DNA of 64,000 nt from DASYXT01 sp035934555. Lineage in GTDB: Bacteria > Verrucomicrobiota > Verrucomicrobiia > Limisphaerales > UBA8199. How positions within the stretch are numbered: the stretch's first letter is position 1; each line of letters begins with the position of its first letter. The translations under genes were made by a program, and so were the position numbers. The notes under the pieces are model-generated. The model had not been told where the DNA came from. It worked only from the letters and a program-made list of their open reading frames with translations, and did no database searches. The stretch is from assembly GCA_035934555.1 (NCBI GenBank), contig DASYXT010000075.1:1-64000 (forward strand), in the 5' to 3' direction. Of the stretch, positions 29,723-39,373 are shown one piece after another.

Positions 29723-30358
29723 GTGGACACCACCGCCCCCGCTGCGCGCCTGCAGGTCACTGCTCCCAAGCTGATGCGGGCGGGCGGGTTGCTGGTGGTC
29801 TGCGGCTACGGGCTGCTGCTGATGGTGCCGGTCATCGCGTCGGTGCTAATCGTCAGCGTGCTGAATTTTAGCTGGCTGACGTGGGTAATTCCGCTGTTGA
29901 CGTTCGCCGCGGCCACCGCGCTATTGCCGCTGGGTTTCGGCAACCCACACATCGCCAGAATCGGGCGGGCGCTCGCACCGCCGGTCACCGGCCAGACACG
30001 TTACCTTGTCCAACTGAGCTTTAATCCTCGGCTCCGCTTCGGCTGGCGTGGGTTGCTCGACGACGCCGATGATATTGGCTGGCTGTCGATCACCAGCTCC
30101 ACGCTGGAGTTCAGCGGCGACTCGGTCCGGTTGGTGCTCCCCATCTCTCAAGCGCGCGAAGTGTGCGTGCGGAGCATTGGCCTGCGCGGCTTATTCCTGT
30201 ATCAGCGGGTCGGGGTGCGCGTGGCGAACCTGGGCGACGTGAAGGAGGTTTGGTTTGCCGAGCGCTCCTCCTGGTTGCTATCCACCTCCCGCCGGACAAC
30301 GAACGAGCTGTGGCAAAAGATTAAAGCGAGCAAAGACGGCATTACCGCGAACGGATGA
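29723..30358 (+). CDS. Membrane protein of unknown function
   Basis: This 211-residue protein (GTG start) has two membrane helices at about residues 21-45 and 50-70 (LLVVCGYGLLLMVPVIASVL, then WLTWVIPLLTFAAATALLPL). A soluble beta-rich part of about 130 residues follows (DDIGWLSITSSTLEFSGDSV). The start could instead be the ATG at 29774. The last 17 bases overlap the convergent GH5-like gene. No family was recognised; the soluble part may be a PH-like fold. Confidence 0.55.
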   Translation: MDTTAPAARLQVTAPKLMRAGGLLVVCGYGLLLMVPVIASVLIVSVLNFSWLTWVIPLLTFAAATALLPLGFGNPHIARIGRALAPPVTGQTRYLVQLSFNPRLRFGWRGLLDDADDIGWLSITSSTLEFSGDSVRLVLPISQAREVCVRSIGLRGLFLYQRVGVRVANLGDVKEVWFAERSSWLLSTSRRTTNELWQKIKASKDGITANG

Positions 30359-33035
30359 GATAATACATCACGTCTGGCACCAGCTCGAGGTGGGTTGCCG
30401 TCCCGCATTCCCGAGTCGGGTACCCGTTGAAATCCAGCGCCACCGTTTTGAGTGCGCCGGCATCCGCACGCTTGAAAGCAACCATGCCCCTGAACTTCCT
30501 CACCTGCCAGGGGTCGGTTCCAATGTTCACAATGCGTTTGATCCCGTCCCCGGCTGCTTCGGTGGAATAACCGGTTGATTGCTCTTCGGACATCACCTGC
30601 AGCAGGATTCGACGAGAGGTATGCAGCGGCTGCCCATCCAGCGAGACCGCCACGATGTGGCCCAGGGCCATATCCGAAGTGATAGCGAGATCCCGGGTCT
30701 CGAATCGGCCAACACTGCTGAGCACTCCGCTAACACCCTGCGCCTGGGGTGCATCAAGGATCAGCAGCCCCTTGCCATAATCCAGTTTCAATTCACCCGT
30801 GCTGCTGGTCACCGTTTGCGCACTATGATTGATTAAACTCGCCAAATCGCCCATCGTGACGCCACTCGCACCCGCCGTGAAGCGGACCTCCGTGCGCCCG
30901 GCGTAATGAATCAACGGGTCAATGCGCGCGCCGGGCTGCAGTTGGGCAGCATCGGGAATATCCTTGAGGCGCAACTCATCCAAGACAGCGTCCTGTGGCA
31001 GCGGTGTGCCAGCCAGGTCTTCCACAGCGCTCTGATTCAGCCGCACGTCGGCCAGCACCGCGCCTTCGGCAACCAAGCCACGCCGATAAATCAGCGCGGC
31101 GGCGGGAAATTGACCCATCATCGCCGGGCTCATCAAGGTCCATGGCTGCATGAAGAATCCCGGCTTGACCGACCAATGGCTGCCATCGAGGGCAAAATGC
31201 ACAATCGCGTCGCTGCCTTGCAGCGCGCCAAAGGCGGCGTAATAAAGAGGCGCTTCGCTCCGGAACCTGTTCGGCCGGTCCCAGGTCGTCTCGGAAATCA
31301 TCGACGGCTTATCATTGTAATGCGGGTCCATCGCCGGGTTGAGGAACTGCTTCGGTTTGCCCGGGACTTCCGCATCGAAGCGTAACGCGCTCCGATCCGC
31401 GTAAGTATGCCCTGCGCGCACGGACCATTCGGCGTTGTCGCCCTTATGGTTGCAGGAGAAGTATCCGTGCCGGTCAATGAAATCGCCGGAGGTATAACTG
31501 AGCTTCTCCAAAGGCCCGAACACCTCCGGGCTGGCAGTCGCCCAATTGGACGCCGTGATGAGCCCTTTGAATCCGAGCTTGCGCAGGAAGGCATACGTAT
31601 CCGCATAAAACCGCGTTTGCACCTCTAACAGGAATTGCGCTGTGTCCCGGTCTCGAACGGTCCGTTCGTTGAACATGTTCCACAGCGGACGGAAACCCAT
31701 CCGCCCTTCACCTGGCGCATCACGGGGCACCTTGAGCCCATTCCACTTCACAAACGCCGCCGCCAGCGACCCATACTTTTTCAACAACCAATCGCCGAAT
31801 TGCTTCTCAATGATTCGCAGCTCGGGGTCGGGGATATTCTGGTCGGAAAATGTCCAGAAGAACAACGAGTCTTCGTTTTGTATTTCGAGTGAGGCGACCG
31901 CCGGTTCATCGATTAAGGATTTTCCGGTGGTTGGGCTGGGAGTGGTTAGCAGCGCTGTCCACCACTTCCGATACTGGGCTTGGAACTGAGGATTGAAGAA
32001 CAACGCCGCAAAGGGGTGGTGTTTGCCGTCATAGCCTTCGAGCCAGGGCGTGCCGGGGGGCGGGGTCAGCCAAAGCGGAAAATAGATCGAGAAGTGCGTG
32101 TAGATGCCTTCCGCCTTCATCGCTTCGACCATCTCAATGGCGTGGCGCACCCGTGCCGGATCCACCTCGCCATTTTCATCGAAATAACCGCCATGCACTC
32201 GCACCAGGTTCACCCCGTGCTTGGCCAGCATCCGGGCGCACTCGCGCAGTGCGCTGCCGGTGAGCTCGCGCGGCGGTCCATTGACGGCCCAGAACCGCAG
32301 CGGCTCCGCGTCGGCCGTATGGATAAACCGCCCATGCTTTACGCCGATGAAGCCATGCTCGCCTGCGAACTTCTCATTCAGGAAGCGCAAATCAATTGCA
32401 CTGTTCGTCCCAAAGGAATCCGGAGGTGGATCAAAGCTAAACCAACTTCGGTTTTCCACCGCGAGGCGCTTCAAGTCATCGGCCATTTGCTCCGGCTTGA
32501 GCGCGCCGCGCGGCTGAAACGGCTCAGAACTGAACACGAAGCAATCGAGGTACCCGTGGTGGTTGTTCTCGCTCGTCATGCGGAACCAGATTGTGTTCGT
32601 GCCCTCGCGCAAGGTTACTTGCCCCACCTTCGACCAGGCCAGGAAGCGCAAGTCCGGCTTCCCATCGGCCGCGACGTTGACCTCATCCCGCTTTTCACGA
32701 TTCAGATCAATCAACTCGTCCGGCCCGCTATTCAGCGCATAGCTCAGCTTGGCCATTAAGGGATTCGCCCGCACCCAGAACTCGTAAGACCCGGCCTGCG
32801 GCACGTTGAACCGATATTGGGCTTCGCCTGCATTGTCCTTATCGAAATTGGATATGAAGTCGCCGCCGGAAAACATGTCGCGTTTGACTTGGTCATACCA
32901 CCATGGATGCCGATGCATGTGGTTCACGATGGGATGTTCGCCCTCGACCCAAATCCAGGCTGCCGCCGCCGGCCGGGCCAATAACAGCAGCGCCGCCGCC
33001 GCCCACCATCCTTTTAAGACAATCTTCCTATGCAT
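30342..33035 (-). CDS. Secreted GH5-like (clan GH-A) protein
   Basis: This 897-residue protein has a signal peptide (MHRKIVLKGWWAAAALLLLA). Residues 27-175 form a carbohydrate-binding-like beta domain (YRFNVPQAGSYEFWVRAN). Residues about 195-640 resemble a GH5-type barrel: LRFWAVNG near its start, LAKHGVNLVRVHGGYFDENG, then VASLEIQNEDSLFFW with the likely acid/base glutamate and PSMISETTWDRPN with the likely nucleophile. The C-terminal 250 residues are beta-rich. Cellulase- or mannanase-like activity on plant polysaccharide is plausible but the substrate cannot be read. It is divergent from the ATPase gene, with 57 bases between starts. Confidence 0.75.
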   Translation of the reverse strand: MHRKIVLKGWWAAAALLLLARPAAAAWIWVEGEHPIVNHMHRHPWWYDQVKRDMFSGGDFISNFDKDNAGEAQYRFNVPQAGSYEFWVRANPLMAKLSYALNSGPDELIDLNREKRDEVNVAADGKPDLRFLAWSKVGQVTLREGTNTIWFRMTSENNHHGYLDCFVFSSEPFQPRGALKPEQMADDLKRLAVENRSWFSFDPPPDSFGTNSAIDLRFLNEKFAGEHGFIGVKHGRFIHTADAEPLRFWAVNGPPRELTGSALRECARMLAKHGVNLVRVHGGYFDENGEVDPARVRHAIEMVEAMKAEGIYTHFSIYFPLWLTPPPGTPWLEGYDGKHHPFAALFFNPQFQAQYRKWWTALLTTPSPTTGKSLIDEPAVASLEIQNEDSLFFWTFSDQNIPDPELRIIEKQFGDWLLKKYGSLAAAFVKWNGLKVPRDAPGEGRMGFRPLWNMFNERTVRDRDTAQFLLEVQTRFYADTYAFLRKLGFKGLITASNWATASPEVFGPLEKLSYTSGDFIDRHGYFSCNHKGDNAEWSVRAGHTYADRSALRFDAEVPGKPKQFLNPAMDPHYNDKPSMISETTWDRPNRFRSEAPLYYAAFGALQGSDAIVHFALDGSHWSVKPGFFMQPWTLMSPAMMGQFPAAALIYRRGLVAEGAVLADVRLNQSAVEDLAGTPLPQDAVLDELRLKDIPDAAQLQPGARIDPLIHYAGRTEVRFTAGASGVTMGDLASLINHSAQTVTSSTGELKLDYGKGLLILDAPQAQGVSGVLSSVGRFETRDLAITSDMALGHIVAVSLDGQPLHTSRRILLQVMSEEQSTGYSTEAAGDGIKRIVNIGTDPWQVRKFRGMVAFKRADAGALKTVALDFNGYPTRECGTATHLELVPDVMYYLIRSR

Positions 33036-33092
33036 GAGTGAAACTTTACGATTTACAATAGCCCGCTTTCAATTTTGAATTCACTCGAGCCG

Positions 33093-34310
33093 ATGAGCTA
33101 TACCCGTCAGTACCTCGAATCCGAAATGGCGGCCCAGGGCCTGGAAGTCAGTATCCTGGTTAATTGCCTCGTGCAGGACGCGATTAACCTCCACGCCAGC
33201 GATCTGCATATTGAACCCTGGGAAGCGTCGATCGCCGTTCGTGCCCGAGTTAACGGAGTTCTCACTGAACTGGCGCATCTGCAGCTCGATCTCCTGGACA
33301 AAATCTCCATGCGCTTCAAAGTCATGGCCAACCTGGTCACTTACCAGGCCGGGATGCCGCAGGACGGCTCAGCCGCCGGCGGTCCCGAGTTGGATGGCGT
33401 CCAATTACGCGTCTCGATCTTTCCCACGACACGCGGGGAGAAAATTGTCGTACGCCTGTTCGATCCACGCGACCGCCGCTTCGAGTTGACCAATCTTGGG
33501 TTTGAAGATTCCACGCTCGAAGGGCTGTTGCGGGTGCTGAAGCGCGCCAGTGGGCTGCTGCTTTTCACCGGGCCAACCGGCTCCGGCAAGACCAGCACCA
33601 TGTATTCGGCTTTGTGCCATATCATCCAGCGCGATGGCACCAGCGTCAGCCTCAGCACCGTCGAAGACCCGGTGGAGTTCAACCTGCCGATGGTCAGCCA
33701 AACACAAATCAACCCTGCCCAGGGCTTCTCGTATGCCGTCGCGTTGCGCAGCCTCATGCGCCAGGATCCGCAAGTGATTTTAGTCGGTGAGATCCGCGAC
33801 GCGGAAACCGCGGCTATTGCCGTCCAGGCCGGGCTCACCGGGCACCTGGTGATCAGCACCATCCACTCCGGAGTGTCGGCGGGCGCATTCACGCGGCTGA
33901 TTAACATGGAAATCGAACCGTTCATGCTCGCCTCAAGCATTCTGGGTGTGATGGGCTTGCGCCTGGTGCGCAAGAACTGTCCGCACTGCGCTCAGACTTA
34001 TGAGCCGGCGCCCAGCCAGCTCCTGGTCGTGCCCGAGGCGCAACTGGCAGGCGCCAATTTCCAGCGGGGCGCCGGCTGCGAGCAGTGTAACCAGACGGGT
34101 TACCAAGGCCGTATGCCCGTCAGCGAGATGCTCGTCGTGACCGAACCGTTCCGTGAAGCGGTGTTAAAACGCATGCCCACGTCGGCCCTCGAAGAAATCG
34201 CGGTCCAAAACGGATTGCGCACGCTTTGGCAGAACGGGTTGTCGCGCGCGCTAACAGGGCAAACCACGCTCGAAGAAATCATCCGCGTGGTGGCGGCAGA
34301 GGCGGGCTGA
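33093..34310 (+). CDS. Type II secretion / type IV pilus assembly ATPase (GspE/PilB family)
   Basis: This 405-residue secretion NTPase has LHASDLHIEPWEASIAVRAR as the N2-type domain entry, then the Walker A GPTGSGKTST (about residues 159-168), the aspartate box STVEDPVEF, Walker B VILVGEIRDAET, and the His box LVISTIHSG. A tetracysteine zinc site follows (CPHC and CEQCNQTGY). The N-terminal GspE_N domain of full-length PilB/GspE (about 150 residues) is missing. No other pilus or secretion genes are in the window, so it is an orphan. The start at 33093 (MSYTRQ) is preferred; 33075 is six codons earlier. Confidence 0.92.
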   Translation: MSYTRQYLESEMAAQGLEVSILVNCLVQDAINLHASDLHIEPWEASIAVRARVNGVLTELAHLQLDLLDKISMRFKVMANLVTYQAGMPQDGSAAGGPELDGVQLRVSIFPTTRGEKIVVRLFDPRDRRFELTNLGFEDSTLEGLLRVLKRASGLLLFTGPTGSGKTSTMYSALCHIIQRDGTSVSLSTVEDPVEFNLPMVSQTQINPAQGFSYAVALRSLMRQDPQVILVGEIRDAETAAIAVQAGLTGHLVISTIHSGVSAGAFTRLINMEIEPFMLASSILGVMGLRLVRKNCPHCAQTYEPAPSQLLVVPEAQLAGANFQRGAGCEQCNQTGYQGRMPVSEMLVVTEPFREAVLKRMPTSALEEIAVQNGLRTLWQNGLSRALTGQTTLEEIIRVVAAEAG

Positions 34311-34318
34311 GAGGCCGC

Positions 34319-34692
34319 AGTCCCAGACCTCGCGGTATGCGAGGCGTGCCAACGGTCGCGGCAGCGTTTTGGACTGCGGCAGCCCTCTGCCGCTATCGCT
34401 CCTGTCGCCCCAGTCCTGGCCGGTGGTAATCACACCCTGCCAACGCAGCCAAGCGAGTGCAGTCCAAGACCTCGCGGTATGCGAGGCGTGCCAACAATCG
34501 CGGCAGCGTTTTGGACTGCGGCAGCCCTCTGCCGCTTTTGCTCCTGTCGCCCAGTCCTGGCCGGTTGCAATCACGCCTTGCCAACGCAGCCAAGCGAGTG
34601 CAGTCCAAGACCTCGCCGTATGCGAGGCGTGCCAACAATCGCGGCAGCGTTTTGGACTGCGGCAGCCCTCTGCCGCTATCGCTCCTCTGCCT
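34319..34692. repeat. Tandem array of three ~141-bp units built on the palindromic repeat
   Basis: Units begin at 34319, 34461 and 34602 with AGTCCAAGACCTCGC-type sequence (AGTCCCAGACC in the first); the third is cut short near 34692. Each holds a small hairpin CCTCGC-GGTAT-GCGAGG and the arm TTGGACTGCGGCAGCCCTCT (34369, 34511, 34652), whose end GCGGCAG-CCCT-CTGCCGC is itself a perfect hairpin. The array fills most of the 470 bases between the ATPase and metalloprotease genes. The same arm and spacer occur at 45364-45462, and a diverged form at 58041-58121. Confidence 0.9.
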
Positions 34693-34780
34693 CAAGCCGA
34701 ACGGTTGTAACCAAGCCCGACGTTGTCCGGTTTGCTCTTGCTCCCAGGCTTCGTCCTTGTCACTTTACACACGACCTAAC

Positions 34781-37438
34781 ATGAAATGCCGCTCTTGTCC
34801 CAGGGGGTTTCCCCTTGCTCTCGTCCTGGTTCTAAACCTTTTCGCTGTGCTGTGCCTGTTGGGTGCCGACGCGCCCCGGCCGCCTTCGCCGCCGGACCTG
34901 GCGCCGCAACTCAGCGTTGCCGACAAGTACCTGCTGGCAATTCCCAAAGCCGGGTTTGGCAAGGAGTACCTGTTGACCGCATCGCTCATCCCACAGGCGC
35001 AAGCGGCGACCAGCCACGGCTTGGCCGCCAGGATCGTCCGGTTCGAATTGTTTCCCGATGGCGTGGACATGTATGAATCGACCCAGGGCCTGGTGGTCAC
35101 TGAAGACCTGCCGGCGCGGCGGCTGCTGGCCACATTCAGTATCGTACGCCAGGACGACAACCAGGTCGTGATTGATTTTAACAAGGGCATGCGCAGCGTT
35201 TTCACCCAATCCTGGACCGAAGGTGGCGGGGTTAGCTTGGACCGTGACCGCGTACTGGAGATTCCCGAAGGCCGTGTGTTCGACATGCACCCGGAAGAAG
35301 GCCGGCTGGTGATTCGGCAGAGTGTTCAGGTCCGCAACCGGCAGTTCGATCAGAATCTGGAAGAGCGCTACGAAGTTCGGTATTTCATCTCCCCGTACCA
35401 GCAGGGCGCTTGTGATTCCAAGGAACCCAACGCCTCCGACCTGCGTTATGCGCGCTTCTTCGAAACCGAAGGCCACTTCGAACCGGTCACCGGCCGCGTG
35501 TCCTCGCGCCTGGCCCGATTCGACATCCGCCAGCCGATTGTGTTCCACTACTCGGCCAATACGCCGGCGGAGTACGTGGATGCGGTTAAGGACGGCATCC
35601 TTTATTGGAACCGCGCGTTCGGCAAAGACATTATCCAGGCCAAGAAAGCGCCGGAAGGCGTCACCGCGCCCGACGCCAAACTGAACATCATTCAGTGGGT
35701 GCCGTGGGACAACGCCGGCTTTGCGTATGCCGATGTTTTGCTCGACCCGATCACCGGCGAGTCCGAGCACGGCCAGGCGTATATCACCAGCGTGTTTGCC
35801 TTCGCCGGCAAAGCCCGCGCCCGGGCGCTGTTGCGCGCGATGCAAGAGCTGGCCGAGGCGAAAAAGGATAAAAAGGATGCTTCCATGCGGTTTGGTGTGC
35901 CGTTCCTGCCGGCGGCGCCAGCCTGCGAGATGGACCCGCAAACCTTTGCCCAAGCCATGGTCCGCGGGCTGGAGGAAATCCTCGCCAGCGATGAGCTGAC
36001 CGATGAAGCGGCGTTGCGCGTTTCGCAGGATTACGTGCGCGAAACCGTCGCCCACGAAGTTGGCCACGTGCTGGGCCTGCGGCACAACTTCGCCGGCAGT
36101 CTCGCCGCCACCCTCACTCGCAAGGAACTCGACGATTGGTTCAAGGATTACCTGGCCGGCAAACCCCTGGACGCCTACACCAACAAAATCACCTCCAGTT
36201 CGATGATGGAATATACCGTGTTCAAAGGCGCGGTGTTTACCGGTTGGCGCATGCGCACGGTAGCCGAGGCGCTGCCGCACGACCGCGCCGCCATTGCCTG
36301 GGGTTACCTCAACAGCTCCGAACCGCGCGATAAAAAGCTCCTGTTCGCCACCGACGATGACATTGGCCGTTACGGCGACGTGCGCCCATTCGATTACGGC
36401 ACCAACCCGGTCCTCAACGCCTACTGCGAGCTGGCCACCACCCTGGACCTGTTGCCGAATAATATCATCGAGACTTTCATCAGCGCACGCGCCCCGCGCA
36501 ATATCCACGACCGCGTGCCGCTGGCGGAAGTGAACCTCAACTATGTCAGCTACGCTTCGCAAATGGCCAACCAGTTCGCCGATATCATGTCCTGGTTCAA
36601 GGCCGACACTCGCTCGTTGCTGGTGGAAAACCAGTTCGACTTTATCGGTGACCTGAACAAAAAGGAGCGTCTCGAGGCACACTTGAAATTCCTGAATGCC
36701 CAGCTCGACCAGATTGGCGGCGTGGACCGCGCCCTGTTCGCCTTCCTGCCGGTGGATTTGAAACTCGACCTTAAGCAAGACCCGTCCGGCTTGCCGGCTA
36801 TCCAGCGCCTCAGCGCCACCAATCTTACCGCACGCCTCGAGAAGCTGCTTGATTCCCCCTCGTACAAGAGTTTTATCGGGCTGGATGAAAAGCGCTATAG
36901 TTTCACCAAAGAGGAGCACGATTTGATTCTCAAACGCGCCAAGGAATTCTTCGCGGCGCTCGAGAAAGAAGTTATCAAGCAAGTTTGCCTGCGCCTGACC
37001 AACACCCCGCGCACGCTGGGGATCGAAGCCAGCGGCGGCGCCGGCGAGGATGATTGCGTCGCCAAGGTCGAGCAACGCATCATCGAACTATCTAAACTGG
37101 TTATCAGCACAAAGGAAGATGATCAGAAGCTCGAAGGCAAAGTCGATAAAGGCCTCGTCGAAGTCGTCGGCTTCAAGTATGACCAGGAAACCCGCCTCGC
37201 TGCCGCACGGGCGCTCGACGATAAAACCGGCTCGTTTAAGGGCTGGGCCGAGGATGCCAAGTCCGATTTGAACACCCAGTTGAAAGGTGAAGTGGAAAAT
37301 GCGCTGAACCTGTCGCACTTCAAAGATTTCAAAGTCTCTCTCCTGTCGCGCTCGTTACGCGAGTGGTACCAGAAACAGCAGGAAGTCCTGGCGTTGCTCC
37401 CACCGGCGCCCGGCAGCAGCTCGCTCCCGGCGAGATAA
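34781..37438 (+). CDS. Zinc-dependent metalloprotease, DUF5117/DUF4953-type
   Basis: This 885-residue protein has an N-terminal signal peptide (PLALVLVLNLFAVLCLLGA). The N-terminal half resembles DUF5117 (residues about 60-290, ending FHYSANTPAEYVDAVKDGIL). The zinc site HEVGHVLGLRHNF (about residues 425-437) matches HExxHxxGxxH, followed by SSMMEYT. The C-terminal 350 residues are helical. The start at 34781 gives the signal peptide; the open frame upstream to 34457 is only the tandem repeat. It is probably periplasmic or extracellular. It converges with cysNC across 8 bases. Confidence 0.88.
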   Translation: MKCRSCPRGFPLALVLVLNLFAVLCLLGADAPRPPSPPDLAPQLSVADKYLLAIPKAGFGKEYLLTASLIPQAQAATSHGLAARIVRFELFPDGVDMYESTQGLVVTEDLPARRLLATFSIVRQDDNQVVIDFNKGMRSVFTQSWTEGGGVSLDRDRVLEIPEGRVFDMHPEEGRLVIRQSVQVRNRQFDQNLEERYEVRYFISPYQQGACDSKEPNASDLRYARFFETEGHFEPVTGRVSSRLARFDIRQPIVFHYSANTPAEYVDAVKDGILYWNRAFGKDIIQAKKAPEGVTAPDAKLNIIQWVPWDNAGFAYADVLLDPITGESEHGQAYITSVFAFAGKARARALLRAMQELAEAKKDKKDASMRFGVPFLPAAPACEMDPQTFAQAMVRGLEEILASDELTDEAALRVSQDYVRETVAHEVGHVLGLRHNFAGSLAATLTRKELDDWFKDYLAGKPLDAYTNKITSSSMMEYTVFKGAVFTGWRMRTVAEALPHDRAAIAWGYLNSSEPRDKKLLFATDDDIGRYGDVRPFDYGTNPVLNAYCELATTLDLLPNNIIETFISARAPRNIHDRVPLAEVNLNYVSYASQMANQFADIMSWFKADTRSLLVENQFDFIGDLNKKERLEAHLKFLNAQLDQIGGVDRALFAFLPVDLKLDLKQDPSGLPAIQRLSATNLTARLEKLLDSPSYKSFIGLDEKRYSFTKEEHDLILKRAKEFFAALEKEVIKQVCLRLTNTPRTLGIEASGGAGEDDCVAKVEQRIIELSKLVISTKEDDQKLEGKVDKGLVEVVGFKYDQETRLAAARALDDKTGSFKGWAEDAKSDLNTQLKGEVENALNLSHFKDFKVSLLSRSLREWYQKQQEVLALLPPAPGSSSLPAR

Positions 37439-37446
37439 GCTAAAAC

Positions 37447-39351
37447 TCAAATCGAGATCGCGGTATCGGTGTCGCCGTGGACCTGGAGGTATTCCAGGAT
37501 TCGGGCGACGGATTCGCCCACCGTTAACTGGTCGGTGTGCAATTCGATATCGGGATTTAGGGGCGGTTCGTAAGGCGCCGAGACGCCGGTGAACTCTTTG
37601 ATTTCTTTGGCGCGGGCTTTGGCGTAAAGGCCCTTGGGATCGCGCTGTTCGCACACATCCAGCGGCGCGTTGACAAAGATTTCGATGAAGCGGCCATGCG
37701 GGAGGATTTTGCGCACCAGCTCCCGGTCCTGCCGGTAAGGAGAAATAAAGGCGGTGATGCAGATGACCCCCGCATCGGCAAACAATTTGGCCACCTCACC
37801 AATGCGCCGGATGTTTTCCGCGCGATCTTTGGGGGAAAAACCCAGGTCCGAGCCCAGCCCGTGCCGGATGTTGTCCCCATCGAGCACATAGGCGTGCCGG
37901 CCCAGGTTGAACAGTTCGCGCTCGAGCTCGGTTGCGATGGTGGATTTGCCGGAGCTGGACAAACCGGTCAGCCACAGCACGCACCCGAGATGGCCATTGC
38001 GCAGCTCGCGCTGTTGCGCAGTCACTTTGCCGCGGCTCCAATAAATGTTCGCGCTCTTGGTGGTGCCATCGTGGTTACGGCGCGGGTAATTGTCGGCGGC
38101 GATGATCCCACCGCCCGAAACGTCGAACCCATCCACGATGACGAAGCGGCCCGTGGGCACGATCTCGGCATGAACGTCGAACGCAATGGGCCGCTTGGTG
38201 TGAAGCGTCAGCTCGGCCACTTCGTGCCGGCCGACGCCCTGCTCCGGTTTGGTTCGCACGATGGGCTGGAGCGTGGAGGCATCAATGACCTGGTCGATGC
38301 TCTCGACGCGACATTCGACTTCCTGCGTCGCCAGCTTGAGTTTGTAAGTCTTACCCGGAACGAAAGGTTGCCGGCCAAGCCAGAACAGACGCGCTTTGAA
38401 ACTGGAGAGCTCGAAAGGCGGGGCGGTTTCGAGGGCGGCAACGGCACCGCGCGCGACGAAGATTTGCTCGGTCAGGGTGATGCCGATGGACTCACCAGCC
38501 GAAGCGGAGTCGGCGGCAGGCGCCTGCCAGCGTTCGATGGTTTTGACGGTGCTGGTTTTGTTAGTGGGAGAAAAAACAAGTTTATCGCCCACCTTCAAGG
38601 TGCCGGACTCGACGCGTCCAGCCAGAATGCGGCGGTCATCAAATCGATAGACATCCTGGATGGGAAAGCGCAGCGGCTGGTCCTTCGGCGGTTCGGCGGT
38701 CTTGAACTGATCGAGGGCATCGACAACGGTCGGGCCTTGCCACCAGGGCATTTTGGGGCTGGAGCTCGCGATGTTGTCGCCATGTTTGGCAGCGATGGGC
38801 ACAAAGAGCCCCGGCTCGACGCCGATGCTTCTGAGCCAGGCGCGATACTCCGTCTCGATTTGGCGGAAGCGGACCTCGCTGTACTGTTCAAGGTCCATTT
38901 TGTTGACGAGCACGGCCAATTGGCGGATACCCAGCAGATTGAGCAAGTAGCCGTGGCGCCGGGAGTTTTCCTGCACACCTTCGTGGGCATCGATCAGCAG
39001 CAATGCCGCCTCGGCATTGGCGGCGCCGGTGATCATGTTTTTGAGGAACTCCTTGTGTCCCGGCGCATCGATGATGACGTACTGGCGCCGCGCGGTGTGA
39101 AACCAAATTTGCGCGGTATCGATGGTGATATTCTGGTCGCGCTCCGACTGGAGCGCGTCCATGAGGTTGGCCCATTCGAAGGGGACGCCGCGGCGGATGG
39201 CGATTTGCTGGAGCTGTTCAAGCCTACCTTCAGGCAGCGAGCCGGTGTCATGAAAGAGCCGGCCGACGAAGGTGGATTTACCGTGATCGACATGACCGAC
39301 GATGACGATCTTGAGCTGCTCGCCGTGTTGATTTCCGTTTCCGCTGGGCAT
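37447..39351 (-). CDS. cysNC: Bifunctional sulfate adenylyltransferase subunit 1 / APS kinase (CysNC)
   Basis: In this 634-residue cytoplasmic fusion, residues 1-430 are the CysN GTPase: GHVDHGKST (about 19-27), DAPGHKEFLKNMITGA, NKMDL, then translation-factor-like beta barrels. From about residue 450 the APS kinase domain follows with WLTGLSSSGKST, DGDNIRHGLGSDLGFS and ISPYRQDRELVR. With CysD it makes APS from sulfate and ATP, and the kinase part makes PAPS. It is the last gene of the cysI-cysH-cysD-cysNC operon, 22 bases after cysD. Confidence 0.96.
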   Translation of the reverse strand: MPSGNGNQHGEQLKIVIVGHVDHGKSTFVGRLFHDTGSLPEGRLEQLQQIAIRRGVPFEWANLMDALQSERDQNITIDTAQIWFHTARRQYVIIDAPGHKEFLKNMITGAANAEAALLLIDAHEGVQENSRRHGYLLNLLGIRQLAVLVNKMDLEQYSEVRFRQIETEYRAWLRSIGVEPGLFVPIAAKHGDNIASSSPKMPWWQGPTVVDALDQFKTAEPPKDQPLRFPIQDVYRFDDRRILAGRVESGTLKVGDKLVFSPTNKTSTVKTIERWQAPAADSASAGESIGITLTEQIFVARGAVAALETAPPFELSSFKARLFWLGRQPFVPGKTYKLKLATQEVECRVESIDQVIDASTLQPIVRTKPEQGVGRHEVAELTLHTKRPIAFDVHAEIVPTGRFVIVDGFDVSGGGIIAADNYPRRNHDGTTKSANIYWSRGKVTAQQRELRNGHLGCVLWLTGLSSSGKSTIATELERELFNLGRHAYVLDGDNIRHGLGSDLGFSPKDRAENIRRIGEVAKLFADAGVICITAFISPYRQDRELVRKILPHGRFIEIFVNAPLDVCEQRDPKGLYAKARAKEIKEFTGVSAPYEPPLNPDIELHTDQLTVGESVARILEYLQVHGDTDTAISI

Positions 39352-39373
39352 GGTTTAGCGCAAAAGAGATTGT

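Noticed and set aside
34319..34692. CRISPR-like direct repeats
   Set aside because: The unit is about 141 bp and adjacent copies are nearly identical throughout. There are no unique spacers and no cas genes.
34457..34780. Upstream extension of the metalloprotease reading frame through the tandem repeat
   Set aside because: The extra residues are direct translations of the repeat and lack a signal peptide. The ATG at 34781 begins a clean signal peptide.
34832..37075. Long opposite-strand open frame (747 codons) under the metalloprotease
   Set aside because: It mirrors a well-supported gene with signal peptide and HExxH site. Long antisense frames are expected in GC-rich coding sequence.
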